NCBI RefSeq assembly: GCF_007096355.1
Contig: NZ_VKDF01000010.1
Span: 47,387-111,386, forward strand
Source of the DNA: Paracoccus sp. M683
GTDB taxonomy: Bacteria; Pseudomonadota; Alphaproteobacteria; Rhodobacterales; Rhodobacteraceae
Direction: 5' to 3'
Length of the DNA: 64,000 bases
The notes under the pieces are model-generated. The model was not told where the DNA came from. It searched no databases and saw only the letters and a list, made by a program, of their open reading frames with translations. Shown one piece after another: positions 43,983-53,488 of this stretch (its first letter is position 1; every line of letters starts with the position of its first letter). Made by a program: the position numbers and the translations under genes.

Positions 43983-45221
43983 TTACTCCGCCGCGATGGC
44001 GCGGGCGCCGGTCATGGCGCGGATCATCGTGTCGGCATACCAGTCGACGAACTGGATCACCCCGCCTTCATGGATCTCGGAATAGGGGCCCGGCTCATAG
44101 GCGGGCGACATGATGCCGCGCTGGTTGTTCTCGACCACCTCGCGATCCTCGTCATTGGTGGCCACCCAAACCTCGGTCAGGCGCGGAATCTGATAGTCGA
44201 CACCTTCCTGCGCATCCTTGTGGACCAGCCAGGTGGTGCGGACCTGGGTTTGCGTCGGGCTGATCGGGGTCACGCGGAACAGGGTGACGTGATCGGACAG
44301 GAAATGGTTCCAGGTGCCCGGATATTTGAACTTCAGCAGCGATCCGGCATCCTTGAACGGGATTGACGAGTTCGGCTTGCTCACAGCGACCTTGCCATCC
44401 ATCGTATAGCTTTCCGCCGTGCCCAGAAGCGGCATCCGCATGAAGCGCCAATCCCCTGCCGCCGAGATCTTGTAAGCCGAGGGCGCGCCGACCTTTTCGC
44501 AGCGTTCGATATGTTGCAGGACCTCGGGGGCCAACTCGCCCTCGCCCAACCCGCCAAAGGCGCGCGGATCCTCGGGGAAGGTGCGGCACAGCGAGGGGTG
44601 GTTGCCCGCGCAGTGATAGCATTCGCGGTTGTTTTCCCAGACCAGCTTCCAGTTGCCCTGTTCGATGATCGTGCTTTCAAAGGCGATCTTGGAATTGGCC
44701 AGATCATGCGGCCCCATATAGGCCGCCGCCGCCGCCGCCAGCCCCTCGAAATCGGGGGCCTGATCGGCCAGGCAGATATAGACCATGCCGCCCGCATCGC
44801 GACAATGGACCGGCTTCAGCCCATGCGTCTTGGGGTCGAAATCCGGCCCCATGTCGCGCGCCCACAACAGCTTGCCATCCAGATCATATGTCCATTGGTG
44901 ATAGGGGCAGACCAGACGCGGTCCGCGGCCCTTGGCGGTCTTGCACAGGACCGATCCGCGATGGCGGCAGGTGTTGTGAAAGGCCCGGATCACCCCGTCA
45001 TTGCCGCGTACCAGCACCACGGAATAGACGCCTATTTCGTGCACGACGTAATCACCCGCCTTGGGCAATTCGCAGGACGGGATGGTGAACAGCCATTCAC
45101 GATACCACAAATTGTCCATATCGGCCTGGAACACGCCAGGGTCGACATACAACTCGCGCGCCAGCGCATGTTTGGGTTTGCGGCGCATAAGCATCGACAG
45201 CACATCCGATTCACGCAGCAT
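43983..45221 (-). CDS. Rieske-type betaine demethylase (HpbB/GbcA/Stc2-like)
   Basis: 412 residues. The Rieske ligands are Cys85, His87, Cys105 and His108 (CRHRG ... CPYHQW). The mononuclear iron histidines are His203 and His208 in RECYHCAGNHPSL. This group removes one methyl group from quaternary amines such as glycine betaine, stachydrine or hydroxyproline betaine as formaldehyde. Together with the HpbD-like epimerase it is expected to turn cis-4-hydroxy-D-proline betaine (or D-proline betaine) into the N-methyl amino acid. Glycine betaine is the main alternative substrate. Confidence 0.9.
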   Translation of the reverse strand: MLRESDVLSMLMRRKPKHALARELYVDPGVFQADMDNLWYREWLFTIPSCELPKAGDYVVHEIGVYSVVLVRGNDGVIRAFHNTCRHRGSVLCKTAKGRGPRLVCPYHQWTYDLDGKLLWARDMGPDFDPKTHGLKPVHCRDAGGMVYICLADQAPDFEGLAAAAAAYMGPHDLANSKIAFESTIIEQGNWKLVWENNRECYHCAGNHPSLCRTFPEDPRAFGGLGEGELAPEVLQHIERCEKVGAPSAYKISAAGDWRFMRMPLLGTAESYTMDGKVAVSKPNSSIPFKDAGSLLKFKYPGTWNHFLSDHVTLFRVTPISPTQTQVRTTWLVHKDAQEGVDYQIPRLTEVWVATNDEDREVVENNQRGIMSPAYEPGPYSEIHEGGVIQFVDWYADTMIRAMTGARAIAAE

Positions 45222-45544
45222 TTGGTATGTTCCTTCGCAAATTTCCTGGTCAGGCCGGGGCGATCATCTCTGGGGTCATTGTCGTCGGTAACGGCGCATG
45301 CAGGACATGACGGGTCAGCCTGCATGCGGTTCCTTGCCGTCAGTCAGCATCGAATCGGGCGTCGATACTTCCCGCCGAACGACATCCAGAGAGAAATTTG
45401 CGACCTGCCGCATGGGGTCACGCGCATTTGCGGCGATTCGTGACACCGCTGCGCGCCTGCACCGGGCGCCTGAATTGCGTTTGACCCGGTATACCTGGCG
45501 CCGCTATTGGTCGTTCGTATGCGAATGAATGCAACGGCAGGTTC
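45222..45544. promoter_or_regulatory. intergenic region between the Rieske and marR genes
   Basis: 323 bases without a gene. Near the right end, TTGACC (45481-45486) and TATTGG (45505-45510) could be the marR promoter; the palindrome GGTATACC (45488-45495) lies between them and is a candidate operator. The left part should hold the Rieske promoter, but I see no clear box. Confidence 0.4.
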
Positions 45545-46000
45545 ATGACGATGCCCGATCCCGATCCCGATCCCGAGACCGAGACCGGCAGACCGCCGCG
45601 GCTGATCTATCTGCTGACCACGGCGCAGCGCCGGCTTGAGGCCTGGATCGAGCGGGACGCCAAGGGCATGACCGCCGCGCGGATCGGGCTGTTGCTGGCG
45701 GTGCCGACCGAGGGCGGCGTGGCGATGTCGGCATTGGCGCGCCTGCTGGATCTGGGTGCCCCTTCGCTGACCGGGCTGGTTGACCGGATGACGAAATCCG
45801 GGCTTGTGCGGCGGGTGCCCGACCCCGAGGATGGACGATCCGCGCTGGTCGAGCTGACCGATGAGGGCCGCGCAACCCGTCACGAGGTGATCTTGCGCGC
45901 AAAGGACGTGAACCGTCAGCTTTGCGAAGGCTTTACCGAGGAAGAAATTGCCGTTGTCGGGCGCTGGTTGCAGGCTGTCCGCAACAGATATGCGCCCTAG
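45545..46000 (+). CDS. MarR-family regulator
   Basis: 151 residues. After a low-complexity start (DPDPDPETE), a MarR winged helix is clear: MSALARLLDLGAPSLTGLVD is the recognition region and DPEDGRSALVELTDEG the wing. It is divergent from the Rieske demethylase genes and may control them or itself. Confidence 0.85.
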   Translation: MTMPDPDPDPETETGRPPRLIYLLTTAQRRLEAWIERDAKGMTAARIGLLLAVPTEGGVAMSALARLLDLGAPSLTGLVDRMTKSGLVRRVPDPEDGRSALVELTDEGRATRHEVILRAKDVNRQLCEGFTEEEIAVVGRWLQAVRNRYAP

Positions 46001-46064
46001 TGGCAGGCGTCAGCGCCTCGCCCGACGGCCGTTGCCGGGCCGCATGCCGGGGCAGCGGCCATGA

Positions 46065-46967
46065 TTACCCGCGATCCAGGCCGGCGTCGCGCGCGGCCGC
46101 CTTCAGCGCGCTCAGCCCCATTGACTGATAGGTCAGCGGCGCATGACGCCTGGGGTCCTGTTCCGCCTCGATCACCAGCCAGCCGTCATAGCCTGCCTCG
46201 GCCAGAATGCGCAGCAGCGGCACAAAGTCGATCTCGCCCTCGGGATCGCCGGGCACGGTAAAGGCACCGGCCAGAACCCCGTGCAGGAATGACAGCCGCT
46301 GTGTCCGCACCCGATCGGTCACCGGGCGGCGGATGTTCTTGGCATGGAAATGCGCCACCCGGCCCGCATGTCGGCGCAGCACCGCCTGCGGATCACCGCC
46401 GCCAAAGGCGCAATGCCCGGCATCGAACAGCAGATGCGTATGCGGCCCGGTCGCAGCCATCAGGGCGTCGATATCCTGCGGGCTTTCGACCACGGTTCCC
46501 ATGTGGTGATGATAGGCCAGCCGCATCCCCTGCGTCGCCAGATAGGCCGCGAAGGCCTCGATCTTTGCGCCAAAGGCGGTCATCCCGGCCGGTGTCAGCA
46601 CCGGCCGGTCGTTCACCGCCACATTCGGATCGCCATGTACCGTATTCGAGCATTCGCAGGTGATGCAGACGGTGCAGTCATTGGCCTTCAGCCGCGCCAG
46701 ATGCGGCTGCACCGCGTCGATCTCGGCCTCGACGGTCCGGGTCAGCAGGGCCGTCGAATACCAGCCCGAGATGAAGCGCAGACCATATTCGCCCAGCAAT
46801 TGCCTCAGTGCCTGGGGATCCTGCGGCCAGCGATGGCCGTTTTCGATCCCGTCAAAGCCGATCAACCGGCCGGCCTCGTGCAGGATCTGGCGGGTCGGGA
46901 TATGGGCGCCGATGGTCTGGTCGTCGTCATTGGCCCAGGCAATCGGGTTGGTGCCATACAGGATCAC
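46065..46967 (-). CDS. sugar phosphate isomerase/epimerase family TIM barrel (IolE-like)
   Basis: 300 residues. The N-terminus VILYGTNPIAWANDDD resembles IolE (2-keto-myo-inositol dehydratase). Probable metal-site residues are visible in HHHMGTVVE, LLFDAGHCAFGG and FHAKNIR, and the last Glu in WLVIEAEQDP. The start is GTG at 46967, with AGGAGG 7 bases away; the longer reading to 47060 has no such site. It is divergent from a sugar-type binding protein, which suggests polyol or inositol metabolism, but no other iol gene is present. Confidence 0.8.
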   Translation of the reverse strand: MILYGTNPIAWANDDDQTIGAHIPTRQILHEAGRLIGFDGIENGHRWPQDPQALRQLLGEYGLRFISGWYSTALLTRTVEAEIDAVQPHLARLKANDCTVCITCECSNTVHGDPNVAVNDRPVLTPAGMTAFGAKIEAFAAYLATQGMRLAYHHHMGTVVESPQDIDALMAATGPHTHLLFDAGHCAFGGGDPQAVLRRHAGRVAHFHAKNIRRPVTDRVRTQRLSFLHGVLAGAFTVPGDPEGEIDFVPLLRILAEAGYDGWLVIEAEQDPRRHAPLTYQSMGLSALKAAARDAGLDRG

Positions 46968-47238
46968 GGAATATCCTCCTGGCTTTGCGACGGTGGCCGG
47001 ATGCGCGGCGGGGCCCTCGATGCTGCCCGGCGCCACCATAACGCGCTTGTCAGCCGGCACGACGGAAAAGGGAATGTGCGGTGCGCGGGCGATGATGGCT
47101 TTCGATCAGGCCTGATGTGGTGCCGTTGCCCTCGACCGCCCAGCATAGGTCGCGCGCGACGGCCCGGCCGCACCCAGCACCTTGTGCGCCTTCCTGGTTA
47201 GGCCTGTCCCGCCACCTTAAATGCAGAGGAGGAAACCC

Positions 47239-48219
47239 ATGACGTTCAGAAAGCTGATGCGGAATACCGCGCTGGCCGGGATCATCATCGCCGGTTGCCC
47301 CGCCGGCACCATGGCCGAGGGCGCCAGGATCGCGATTGTCGGCGGCAAGGCGGACGATCCGTTCTTTGCCAAGGTCAAGCGTGGTGTCGACGATGCCGGC
47401 CAGCTGGTTACGGCGCGCGGCGGCTCGGTCAATTATCCGGCCTTGCAAAGCTGTGACAATCTGGGGCCCGACGCGGCCGAGCTGATCCGCACGGCGGTCA
47501 GCCAGAATGTCGACGGCATCGCCGCACCGAACTGGGTGCCAGAGGCGCAGGATCAGGCGTTGCAGGCCGCGCGTGACGCCGGCATCCCTGTCCTGCTTTG
47601 CAATGCGGGCGGTACCGAGAAGGCGCAGGAACTGGGCGCGATCAACTATGTCGGAACCAAGGATTACTCCGCTGGTCTGGCCGCAGGTGAGTATGCCTCG
47701 CGGAACGGTGCGAAGAACGTGCTCTGCGTAAACACCTTTCCCGAAGCCGCCAATCTGGAGGCGCGCTGCAAGGGCATCATCGACGCCGCAACCGAAAATG
47801 GCGCGGCGGCCAGGCAATTGCCGCTGCCGGCAAGCAGCTTTGGCGACCCGACGGCGGTGTCCGAGGCCATCAAGGCAACCTTGCTGCAAGATGACAGCAT
47901 CGACGCGGTCATCACACAGGGCAGCCAGCATGCCAACAGCGGCGCCTCGGCGATCGCGCAGTCGGGCGCGGCCGAACGGGTGATGCTGGGGACGTTCAAC
48001 CTTGACGGTGCCAGCCTGTACCGGATCAAGGATGGCACGCAGGCCTTCGCGGTGGATCAGCTGGGCTATATGCAGGGTTATCTGGCTGTGTTTCTGCTGG
48101 ATTCCTATGTCAATTACGCGATGGATCCGCCCAGCAAGCCGATCCTGACCGGGCCGGTCATCGTCGATGCCGCGAATATCGACGCGACCATTGCCGGCGT
48201 CGATGCGGGTGCCTGCTGA
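47239..48219 (+). CDS. periplasmic sugar-binding-type protein (RbsB/IbpA family), orphan
   Basis: 326 residues. The start has a signal peptide; IIIAGC could be a lipobox, otherwise cleavage is near TMA-EG. The mature protein is a type I binding fold of the Peripla_BP_4 class (RIAIVGGKADDPFFAKVKRG). GAGGAGG precedes the ATG. No ATPase or permease is nearby, and a terminator follows, so it either serves a transporter encoded elsewhere or is a sensor. The divergent IolE-like gene hints at an inositol-like ligand. Confidence 0.82.
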   Translation: MTFRKLMRNTALAGIIIAGCPAGTMAEGARIAIVGGKADDPFFAKVKRGVDDAGQLVTARGGSVNYPALQSCDNLGPDAAELIRTAVSQNVDGIAAPNWVPEAQDQALQAARDAGIPVLLCNAGGTEKAQELGAINYVGTKDYSAGLAAGEYASRNGAKNVLCVNTFPEAANLEARCKGIIDAATENGAAARQLPLPASSFGDPTAVSEAIKATLLQDDSIDAVITQGSQHANSGASAIAQSGAAERVMLGTFNLDGASLYRIKDGTQAFAVDQLGYMQGYLAVFLLDSYVNYAMDPPSKPILTGPVIVDAANIDATIAGVDAGAC

Positions 48220-48249
48220 CGGCAGGCCCGGCCGCTTTCCGCCGCGCGG

Positions 48250-48273
48250 GGGGCGCTGCCTTGCGCCCCTTTT
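48250..48273 (+). terminator. rho-independent terminator after the binding-protein gene
   Basis: GGGGCGC-TGCCTT-GCGCCCC followed by TTTT, 30 bases after the stop codon. Confidence 0.8.
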
Positions 48274-48429
48274 CGTCCCCCTGTCCGGGGCCGTGCGACG
48301 GTGCAGACGATCGGCCAATCCGGTGCTACCATCCCCCGACAGTGGGGCAGCGGATCAGGGGAATCTGCTCGTCCCGCATCGTGCAAGGCTGGGCTGATGC
48401 GCAAAGCCCGATGGGGAGGAAAGACCAGG

Positions 48430-50181
48430 ATGGACCAGACAAGGATCGCCGAGCAAACCAGCGAGTTCGCCCAGCTGATGCAGCGCGCGCAAAATCTGGC
48501 GCAGCGCAGCGGCGCGGCGGCCATGGCCAAGGCGACGGGACGCGAGTTCTCGGTTCTCGACGCCGGGACCGTGGCGCAGGCCTATGCCCGTGCGGGTGTG
48601 CAACTGGCGGGTGATCCCTTTGCGCTGGCGCGGTTCCAGATGGACCTGTGGGCCGACAGCGCGCAGGCCTGGATCGGCGCCTGGTCGGGGCAGGGCGAAG
48701 GCAGCAAGGACCGGCGCTTTCGCGATGATCGTTGGGATGGCGATCCGGTCAGCCGTGGCCTGCGCGATGTGCATCTGGCCATCGAGAATGCCGCCGACCG
48801 GTTGATCGAGACCTTGCCGCAGGACAGCAAGGACAGTCTGCGCGTCGGCTTCTATACCCGCCAATTGCTTAGTGCGCTGTCGCCCAGCAACTATCTGGCG
48901 CTGAACCCCGCAGCGCGTCAGCGGTTTCTGGAAACCGAGGGCCGCAGCCTGCTGGACGGCTTTGGCAACCTGCTGGACGATCTGGAACGTGGCGACGGGC
49001 GGCTGGACATCAACATGACCGACCGTCAGGCGTTCGAGGTCGGGCGCGATCTGGCCACGACGCCGGGGCAGGTGATCTGGCAGAACGATCTGATGCAGCT
49101 TATCCATTATGCGCCGCTGACCAAGACCCAGTTCAAGCGCCCGCTGCTGTTCGTGCCGCCGTGGATCAACAAATTCTACATCTTCGACATGAAGCCGGAT
49201 AACAGCCTTGTCCGCTTCATGCTGGAACAGGGGCACAGCGTCTTTTTGATTTCCTGGGTCAATCCGACCCAGCAGCATGCCGAGCTGAGCTTCGAGGATT
49301 ACATGCGCCTTGGTCCGCTGGAGGCGCTGGACAAGATCCACGACGCGACGGGCGAGAATGAATTCGACATTCTGGGTTTCTGCATCGGCGGCATTCTTGT
49401 GACGGCGACGCTGGCCTATATGGCGGCCAAGGGTGACGAGCGTGTCAAGACCGCGACGACGCTGGCCACGATGGTTGATTTCACCGATGTGGGCGAGATC
49501 GGCGTTTTCATCGACCGCGACCGGCTGAAGGTGCTGCGCGAACACATGGCCGAAAAGGGCTATCTGGAAAACCATCACTTACAGGACATGTTCTCGATGA
49601 TCCGCGAGAATGACCTGATCTGGTCTTTCCATGTGATGAACTATCTGATGGGCCGCAAGCCGCCGGCCTTCGATCTGCTTTACTGGAACGGCGACAGCAC
49701 CCGGCTGCCTGCGGCCATGCTGCTGTGGTATCTGGAGAAGATCTATATCGAGAACGGGCTGCGCAAGCCGGGCCACCTGAAGATGGACGGCGTGCCCATC
49801 GACATCGGCAAGATCAAGATTCCCTTCTATGTGCTTGCCACGAAAGAGGACCACATCGCCCCCTGGCCCTCGATCTATCCGACGGTGGGATTGCTGGGCG
49901 GGGAAACCAGCTTTGTTCTGGGTGGTTCCGGCCATATCGCCGGGGTGATCAATCCGCCTGCGAAACGGCCGAAATACGGCTTCTGGACCGGCCAGCGCTA
50001 TCCCGAAACGCCGCAGGACTGGCTGGCCGGTGCCGATAAGCACGAGGGGTCATGGTGGCCGCATTGGGCGGATTGGATCGCGGCCCGCAGTCCGGGCAAG
50101 AAGGTGCCCGCCTATGATCCGGCCAAGGGCGGTCTGCCCGTGATCGAGCCCGCACCGGGCAGCTATGTCAGGGCCAGTTAA
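48430..50181 (+). CDS. phaC: class I poly(3-hydroxyalkanoate) synthase
   Basis: 583 residues. The catalytic cysteine is Cys318 in the lipase-like box GFCIGG; the region around FVPPWINKFYIFDMKP is diagnostic of PhaC, and HIAGVINPP supplies the histidine near the C-terminus. It polymerises 3-hydroxyacyl-CoA into carbon storage granules. The ATG at 48430 is chosen because GGAGGA lies 9 bases upstream; the longer in-frame reading overlaps the terminator region. No phaZ, phaP or phaR is adjacent. Confidence 0.95.
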   Translation: MDQTRIAEQTSEFAQLMQRAQNLAQRSGAAAMAKATGREFSVLDAGTVAQAYARAGVQLAGDPFALARFQMDLWADSAQAWIGAWSGQGEGSKDRRFRDDRWDGDPVSRGLRDVHLAIENAADRLIETLPQDSKDSLRVGFYTRQLLSALSPSNYLALNPAARQRFLETEGRSLLDGFGNLLDDLERGDGRLDINMTDRQAFEVGRDLATTPGQVIWQNDLMQLIHYAPLTKTQFKRPLLFVPPWINKFYIFDMKPDNSLVRFMLEQGHSVFLISWVNPTQQHAELSFEDYMRLGPLEALDKIHDATGENEFDILGFCIGGILVTATLAYMAAKGDERVKTATTLATMVDFTDVGEIGVFIDRDRLKVLREHMAEKGYLENHHLQDMFSMIRENDLIWSFHVMNYLMGRKPPAFDLLYWNGDSTRLPAAMLLWYLEKIYIENGLRKPGHLKMDGVPIDIGKIKIPFYVLATKEDHIAPWPSIYPTVGLLGGETSFVLGGSGHIAGVINPPAKRPKYGFWTGQRYPETPQDWLAGADKHEGSWWPHWADWIAARSPGKKVPAYDPAKGGLPVIEPAPGSYVRAS

Positions 50182-50296
50182 GGCGCGCGTCGATCAGGTG
50201 ATGACAGGATGAAAGGCAAGGCGGCGCGGTGCCCGGCAGGCATTGCGCCGTCCTGCCCCGATCGCGCGCCGATGGGTTGGCCTTGTGGCGCGGGCG

Positions 50297-51232
50297 TCAC
50301 GGCATCAGCGACCGCCCCGGCCAGCTGCCATCCGACAATGCCGTGCGAACCGACTGGATGACCAGGTCGCGGATCGCGTTCTCGGCCTGCGTCTTGGCGG
50401 TGTCGGCGGGGCTTATCAGGAACAGCCCGCGTTTCAGCACCGGATCGACGATCTGGCGGGCGTGAAGGTTTCCGCTGGCAAGCTCGTCCCGAACAGTTGC
50501 CCGCGCCAGAATGCTGCACCCAAAGCCCGCGCGCATCGCCTTGACGATGGCGGTCAGCGAATCCAGTTCCAGATGCGGGCTGGGCTCGATCTGGCGGCGC
50601 AACAGATGGCTGTTGATGATCGCGCGCGAGGCGCGGACGGTGTTCAGCCCGATGACCTTGCCGCGCGGGATCCGGGCAAAGGCAATCGGGCCGTCTTCCG
50701 CGCCGATGATGTCGCGCGTGCCGATCAGATACATCTGTTCCTCAAGCAGCGGCAGGGTGGAAAAGCGGCTGTCATCGGGCGGGTTATAGCCGACGACCAT
50801 ATCCAGCTCGCCCCGTTCCAGCCGCGCGATCAATTGGCCGCTTCCGCCCTCGGTCATGTTCAGAAACACACCCGGAAGGTCAGAAATGCATCGCTGCATG
50901 ATCGGAAAGGACAGCAGCCCGATTGCCGTGTGGCACAGGCCCAGCCTGATCGGCCCGGATGCCGTTTCGGTAAAGCCGCGCACATCCGCCTCGGCCTTGT
51001 CCAGCGAGGCGATGATGGCGGCGGCATGCTGATACAGCCGCTCGCCCGCCGCGGTCAGCGCGACACCGCGCGGCTTGCGGTCGAACAGTTTCACGCCCAG
51101 CAGCACCTCAAGTTCGGCGACATGATGGCTTAGCGCGGATTGGGCCACGCCCAGATCCTCGGCGGCATGGGCCATCACCCCCGATTTCGCGATCTGTGCG
51201 AAATAACGCAGCTGACGCAGGCTGAGCGGCAT
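50297..51232 (-). CDS. LysR-family regulator
   Basis: 311 residues. The N-terminal helix-turn-helix is ESGVMAHAAEDLG-like (SGVMAHAAEDLGVAQSALSH) and the rest the two-lobed effector domain. It is divergent from the CoA-transferase/lyase/TRAP/ThDP operon and is its likely activator, responding to the transported acid or its product. Confidence 0.9.
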   Translation of the reverse strand: MPLSLRQLRYFAQIAKSGVMAHAAEDLGVAQSALSHHVAELEVLLGVKLFDRKPRGVALTAAGERLYQHAAAIIASLDKAEADVRGFTETASGPIRLGLCHTAIGLLSFPIMQRCISDLPGVFLNMTEGGSGQLIARLERGELDMVVGYNPPDDSRFSTLPLLEEQMYLIGTRDIIGAEDGPIAFARIPRGKVIGLNTVRASRAIINSHLLRRQIEPSPHLELDSLTAIVKAMRAGFGCSILARATVRDELASGNLHARQIVDPVLKRGLFLISPADTAKTQAENAIRDLVIQSVRTALSDGSWPGRSLMP

Positions 51233-51248
51233 GGTGATCCATCCAGAG

Positions 51249-51295
51249 TTACAAAAATCAGAATGCTATCTTTAGAAAGTTCTATTTGTAAGAAC
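51249..51295. promoter_or_regulatory. candidate LysR binding region
   Basis: AT-rich patch with two nested inverted repeats: TTACAAA (51249-51255) with TTTGTAA (51285-51291), and GTTCT-N7-AGAAC (51279-51295). The dyads and location between divergent genes fit a LysR operator. Confidence 0.5.
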
Positions 51296-51339
51296 CATGC
51301 CCCTGCAACAGGATATTCCCACAGATCAGGGAGGATCGG

Positions 51340-52488
51340 ATGCCAGCATCATTGCCGCTTGAGGGGTTTCGCGTCGTTGAGATGAGCCACATGATCATGG
51401 GGCCGGCCTGCGGCATGTTCCTGGCCTTTCTGGGCGCCGAGGTGATCAAGGTCGAGCCGCCCGAAGGCGACAAGACGCGCAATCTGACCGGCATGGGCTC
51501 GGGTTTTTTCCCGACCTTCAACCGGGGCAAGAAATCCGTCGTTCTGGATATCAAATCCGATCAGGGCCGTGCCGATCTGGAACGTCTGCTGACCACCGCC
51601 GATGCCTTTGTCGAGAATTTCCGCGAAGAAAGCCTGCGCAAGATGGGGCTGGACCCGGACAGTCTGCGCGCCCGCTTTCCCCGGCTGATCGTGGCGTCCT
51701 GCAAGGGGTTTCTGAAGGGGCCTTATGAAAATCGCGCCGCCATGGACGAGCTTGTCCAGATGATGACCGGCATGGCCTATATGACCGGCCCGACCGGGCG
51801 CCCGCTGCGGATCGGGTCATCGGCCAACGACATCATGGGCGGGTTGTTCGCGGCGTTCGGCGTTCTGGGCGAGGTGATCGGCCGGCAAAAGACCGGCGAA
51901 GGCGCGGTGGTTCGCGCCGGTCTGTTCGAGAACTGCCTGCTGCTGGTCGCGCAGCATATGGTGCAATTCGATATCGAGGGCACCGAAAGCCCGCCCATGC
52001 CCGAACGGGTCTTTTCCTGGCCCGTCTATGACATTTTCCAGACCGCCGGGGGACGACAGGTTTTCGTCGGTGCCGTGACCGAAACGCAATGGACAGCACT
52101 TTGCGGGGTTCTCGCGCTGGATGACCTGCTGGCCGATCCGCGGCTTCAGACGCGCCCGCAACAGATCGAGGCGCGCGACTGGACCCTGCCGATCATTGCC
52201 GATGCGATCGGGGGCCGGGACTATCGCGAATTTCTGGCGGCTTGCGAGGCGGCCTCGGTCCTGTGTTCGCCCATCGCGCGTCCGGCCGAGATGTATGACG
52301 ACCCCCATGTGCTGCGTCCGGGGGGGCTGTTGATGTCGCATTACGGCGATGGCAAGGTGCTGCGCGCACCGGGGCTGCCCTATTCGGTGGATGGCGTTTC
52401 ACCGCATCCCCGGAACGTCGATCTGCCAGCGATCGGCCAGCACACGGACGAGGTTCTGGCTGCCCTGCCCAGGATGGAAAGGGCCTGA
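51340..52488 (+). CDS. class III CoA-transferase (CaiB/BaiF family)
   Basis: 382 residues. The catalytic aspartate is Asp136 in AAMDELVQMMTGMAY, followed by TGPTGRPLRIGSSANDIMGG, typical of this family; the N-terminus GFRVVEMSHMIMGPACG is also standard. These enzymes move CoA between carboxylic acids, for example from succinyl-CoA. Directly followed by an HMG-CoA-lyase-like gene, it probably activates the imported acid so that the lyase can cleave it. GGGAGG precedes the ATG. Confidence 0.9.
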   Translation: MPASLPLEGFRVVEMSHMIMGPACGMFLAFLGAEVIKVEPPEGDKTRNLTGMGSGFFPTFNRGKKSVVLDIKSDQGRADLERLLTTADAFVENFREESLRKMGLDPDSLRARFPRLIVASCKGFLKGPYENRAAMDELVQMMTGMAYMTGPTGRPLRIGSSANDIMGGLFAAFGVLGEVIGRQKTGEGAVVRAGLFENCLLLVAQHMVQFDIEGTESPPMPERVFSWPVYDIFQTAGGRQVFVGAVTETQWTALCGVLALDDLLADPRLQTRPQQIEARDWTLPIIADAIGGRDYREFLAACEAASVLCSPIARPAEMYDDPHVLRPGGLLMSHYGDGKVLRAPGLPYSVDGVSPHPRNVDLPAIGQHTDEVLAALPRMERA

Positions 52489-52489
52489 G

Positions 52490-53443
52490 ATGAGCAAGCT
52501 GACCGATATCTACGCACCGGGCCGGCCGATCCTGCGCGAGGTTGGTTTGCGCGACGGGTTGCAGCTGACCAGGACCTATCCCTCTACCACGGCAAAGGCG
52601 GACTGGATCCGCCGCGAATATGCGGCCGGGATACGGCATTTCGAGGTGGGGTCGTTCCTGCCGGCCAGCCGCTATCCTCAATTCGCCGATATTCGCCAGA
52701 TGACCGATCTGGTGAACGATCTGGGCGGGGCATGGTCGCTTGGGCTGGCGCTGAACCAGCGGGGCGCAAGCGATGCGCTGCAAGCCGGTCTGTCCGAGTT
52801 GACGGTGGTGCTGTCGGCTACCGAACAGCACAATTTGGCCAATGCCAGGCGGTCACGCGAACAATCGCTGGCCGAGATCGAAAATGCCGTAAGGATGCGC
52901 GACGAGGCCGGGTCGGACACGCTGATCAATGTCGGTATCGCGATGGCTTTCGGTTGTTCGCTGTCTGGCTGGGTCGATCCGGCCGAGGTCGAAAGGCTGG
53001 TTCAGCGCTGTCTGGATATCGGTGTCGATCTGGTCGGTGTTGCCGATACCGTCGGATATGCCGGCCCGCGCCAGATCGCCGCGCTTTGCAGCCGGCTGAC
53101 CTCGGCACTGGGCGACCGCCCCTATGTGGTTCATCTGCATGACACACGGGGCATGGGCATCGCCAACGCCATGGCCGCCTTGCAGGCCGGGGCGCGAATT
53201 TTCGACGCCTCGCTGGCCGGGCTGGGGGGCTGTCCCTTTGCCCCCGGCGCGACCGGCAATGTGGTGATGGAGGATCTGGTCTATCTGATGGAAACATCGG
53301 GTTTCCCGACCGGCGTGGATCTGGACGCCCTGATCCCCATTCGCGACATCCTGGCACAGGCGATGCCGGAGGAAACACTGCACGGAACCCTGGCGCAGGC
53401 AGGCGCGCCCGCCGGCCTGAACTGGCGCGCGGCGGCGGCCTGA
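52490..53443 (+). CDS. HMG-CoA lyase-family enzyme
   Basis: 317-residue DRE-TIM barrel: LREVGLRDGLQ carries the metal Asp, HLHDTRGMGIANAM the metal histidines, and LAGLGGCPFAPGATGN the catalytic cysteine loop of 3-hydroxy-3-methylglutaryl-CoA lyase. It cleaves a 3-hydroxyacyl-CoA thioester to acetyl- (or acyl-) CoA plus a ketone or 2-oxo acid. Substitutions around the barrel suggest a substrate other than HMG-CoA. It starts one base after the CoA-transferase stop. Confidence 0.88.
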   Translation: MSKLTDIYAPGRPILREVGLRDGLQLTRTYPSTTAKADWIRREYAAGIRHFEVGSFLPASRYPQFADIRQMTDLVNDLGGAWSLGLALNQRGASDALQAGLSELTVVLSATEQHNLANARRSREQSLAEIENAVRMRDEAGSDTLINVGIAMAFGCSLSGWVDPAEVERLVQRCLDIGVDLVGVADTVGYAGPRQIAALCSRLTSALGDRPYVVHLHDTRGMGIANAMAALQAGARIFDASLAGLGGCPFAPGATGNVVMEDLVYLMETSGFPTGVDLDALIPIRDILAQAMPEETLHGTLAQAGAPAGLNWRAAAA

Positions 53444-53488
53444 GCGCCACAGCAACATCATCGCATCGGGATCTTTGGGAGGAGACCT

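Noticed and set aside
47050..48318. 422-residue minus-strand open frame
   Set aside because: Antisense of the orphan binding protein, which has ribosome site and signal peptide.
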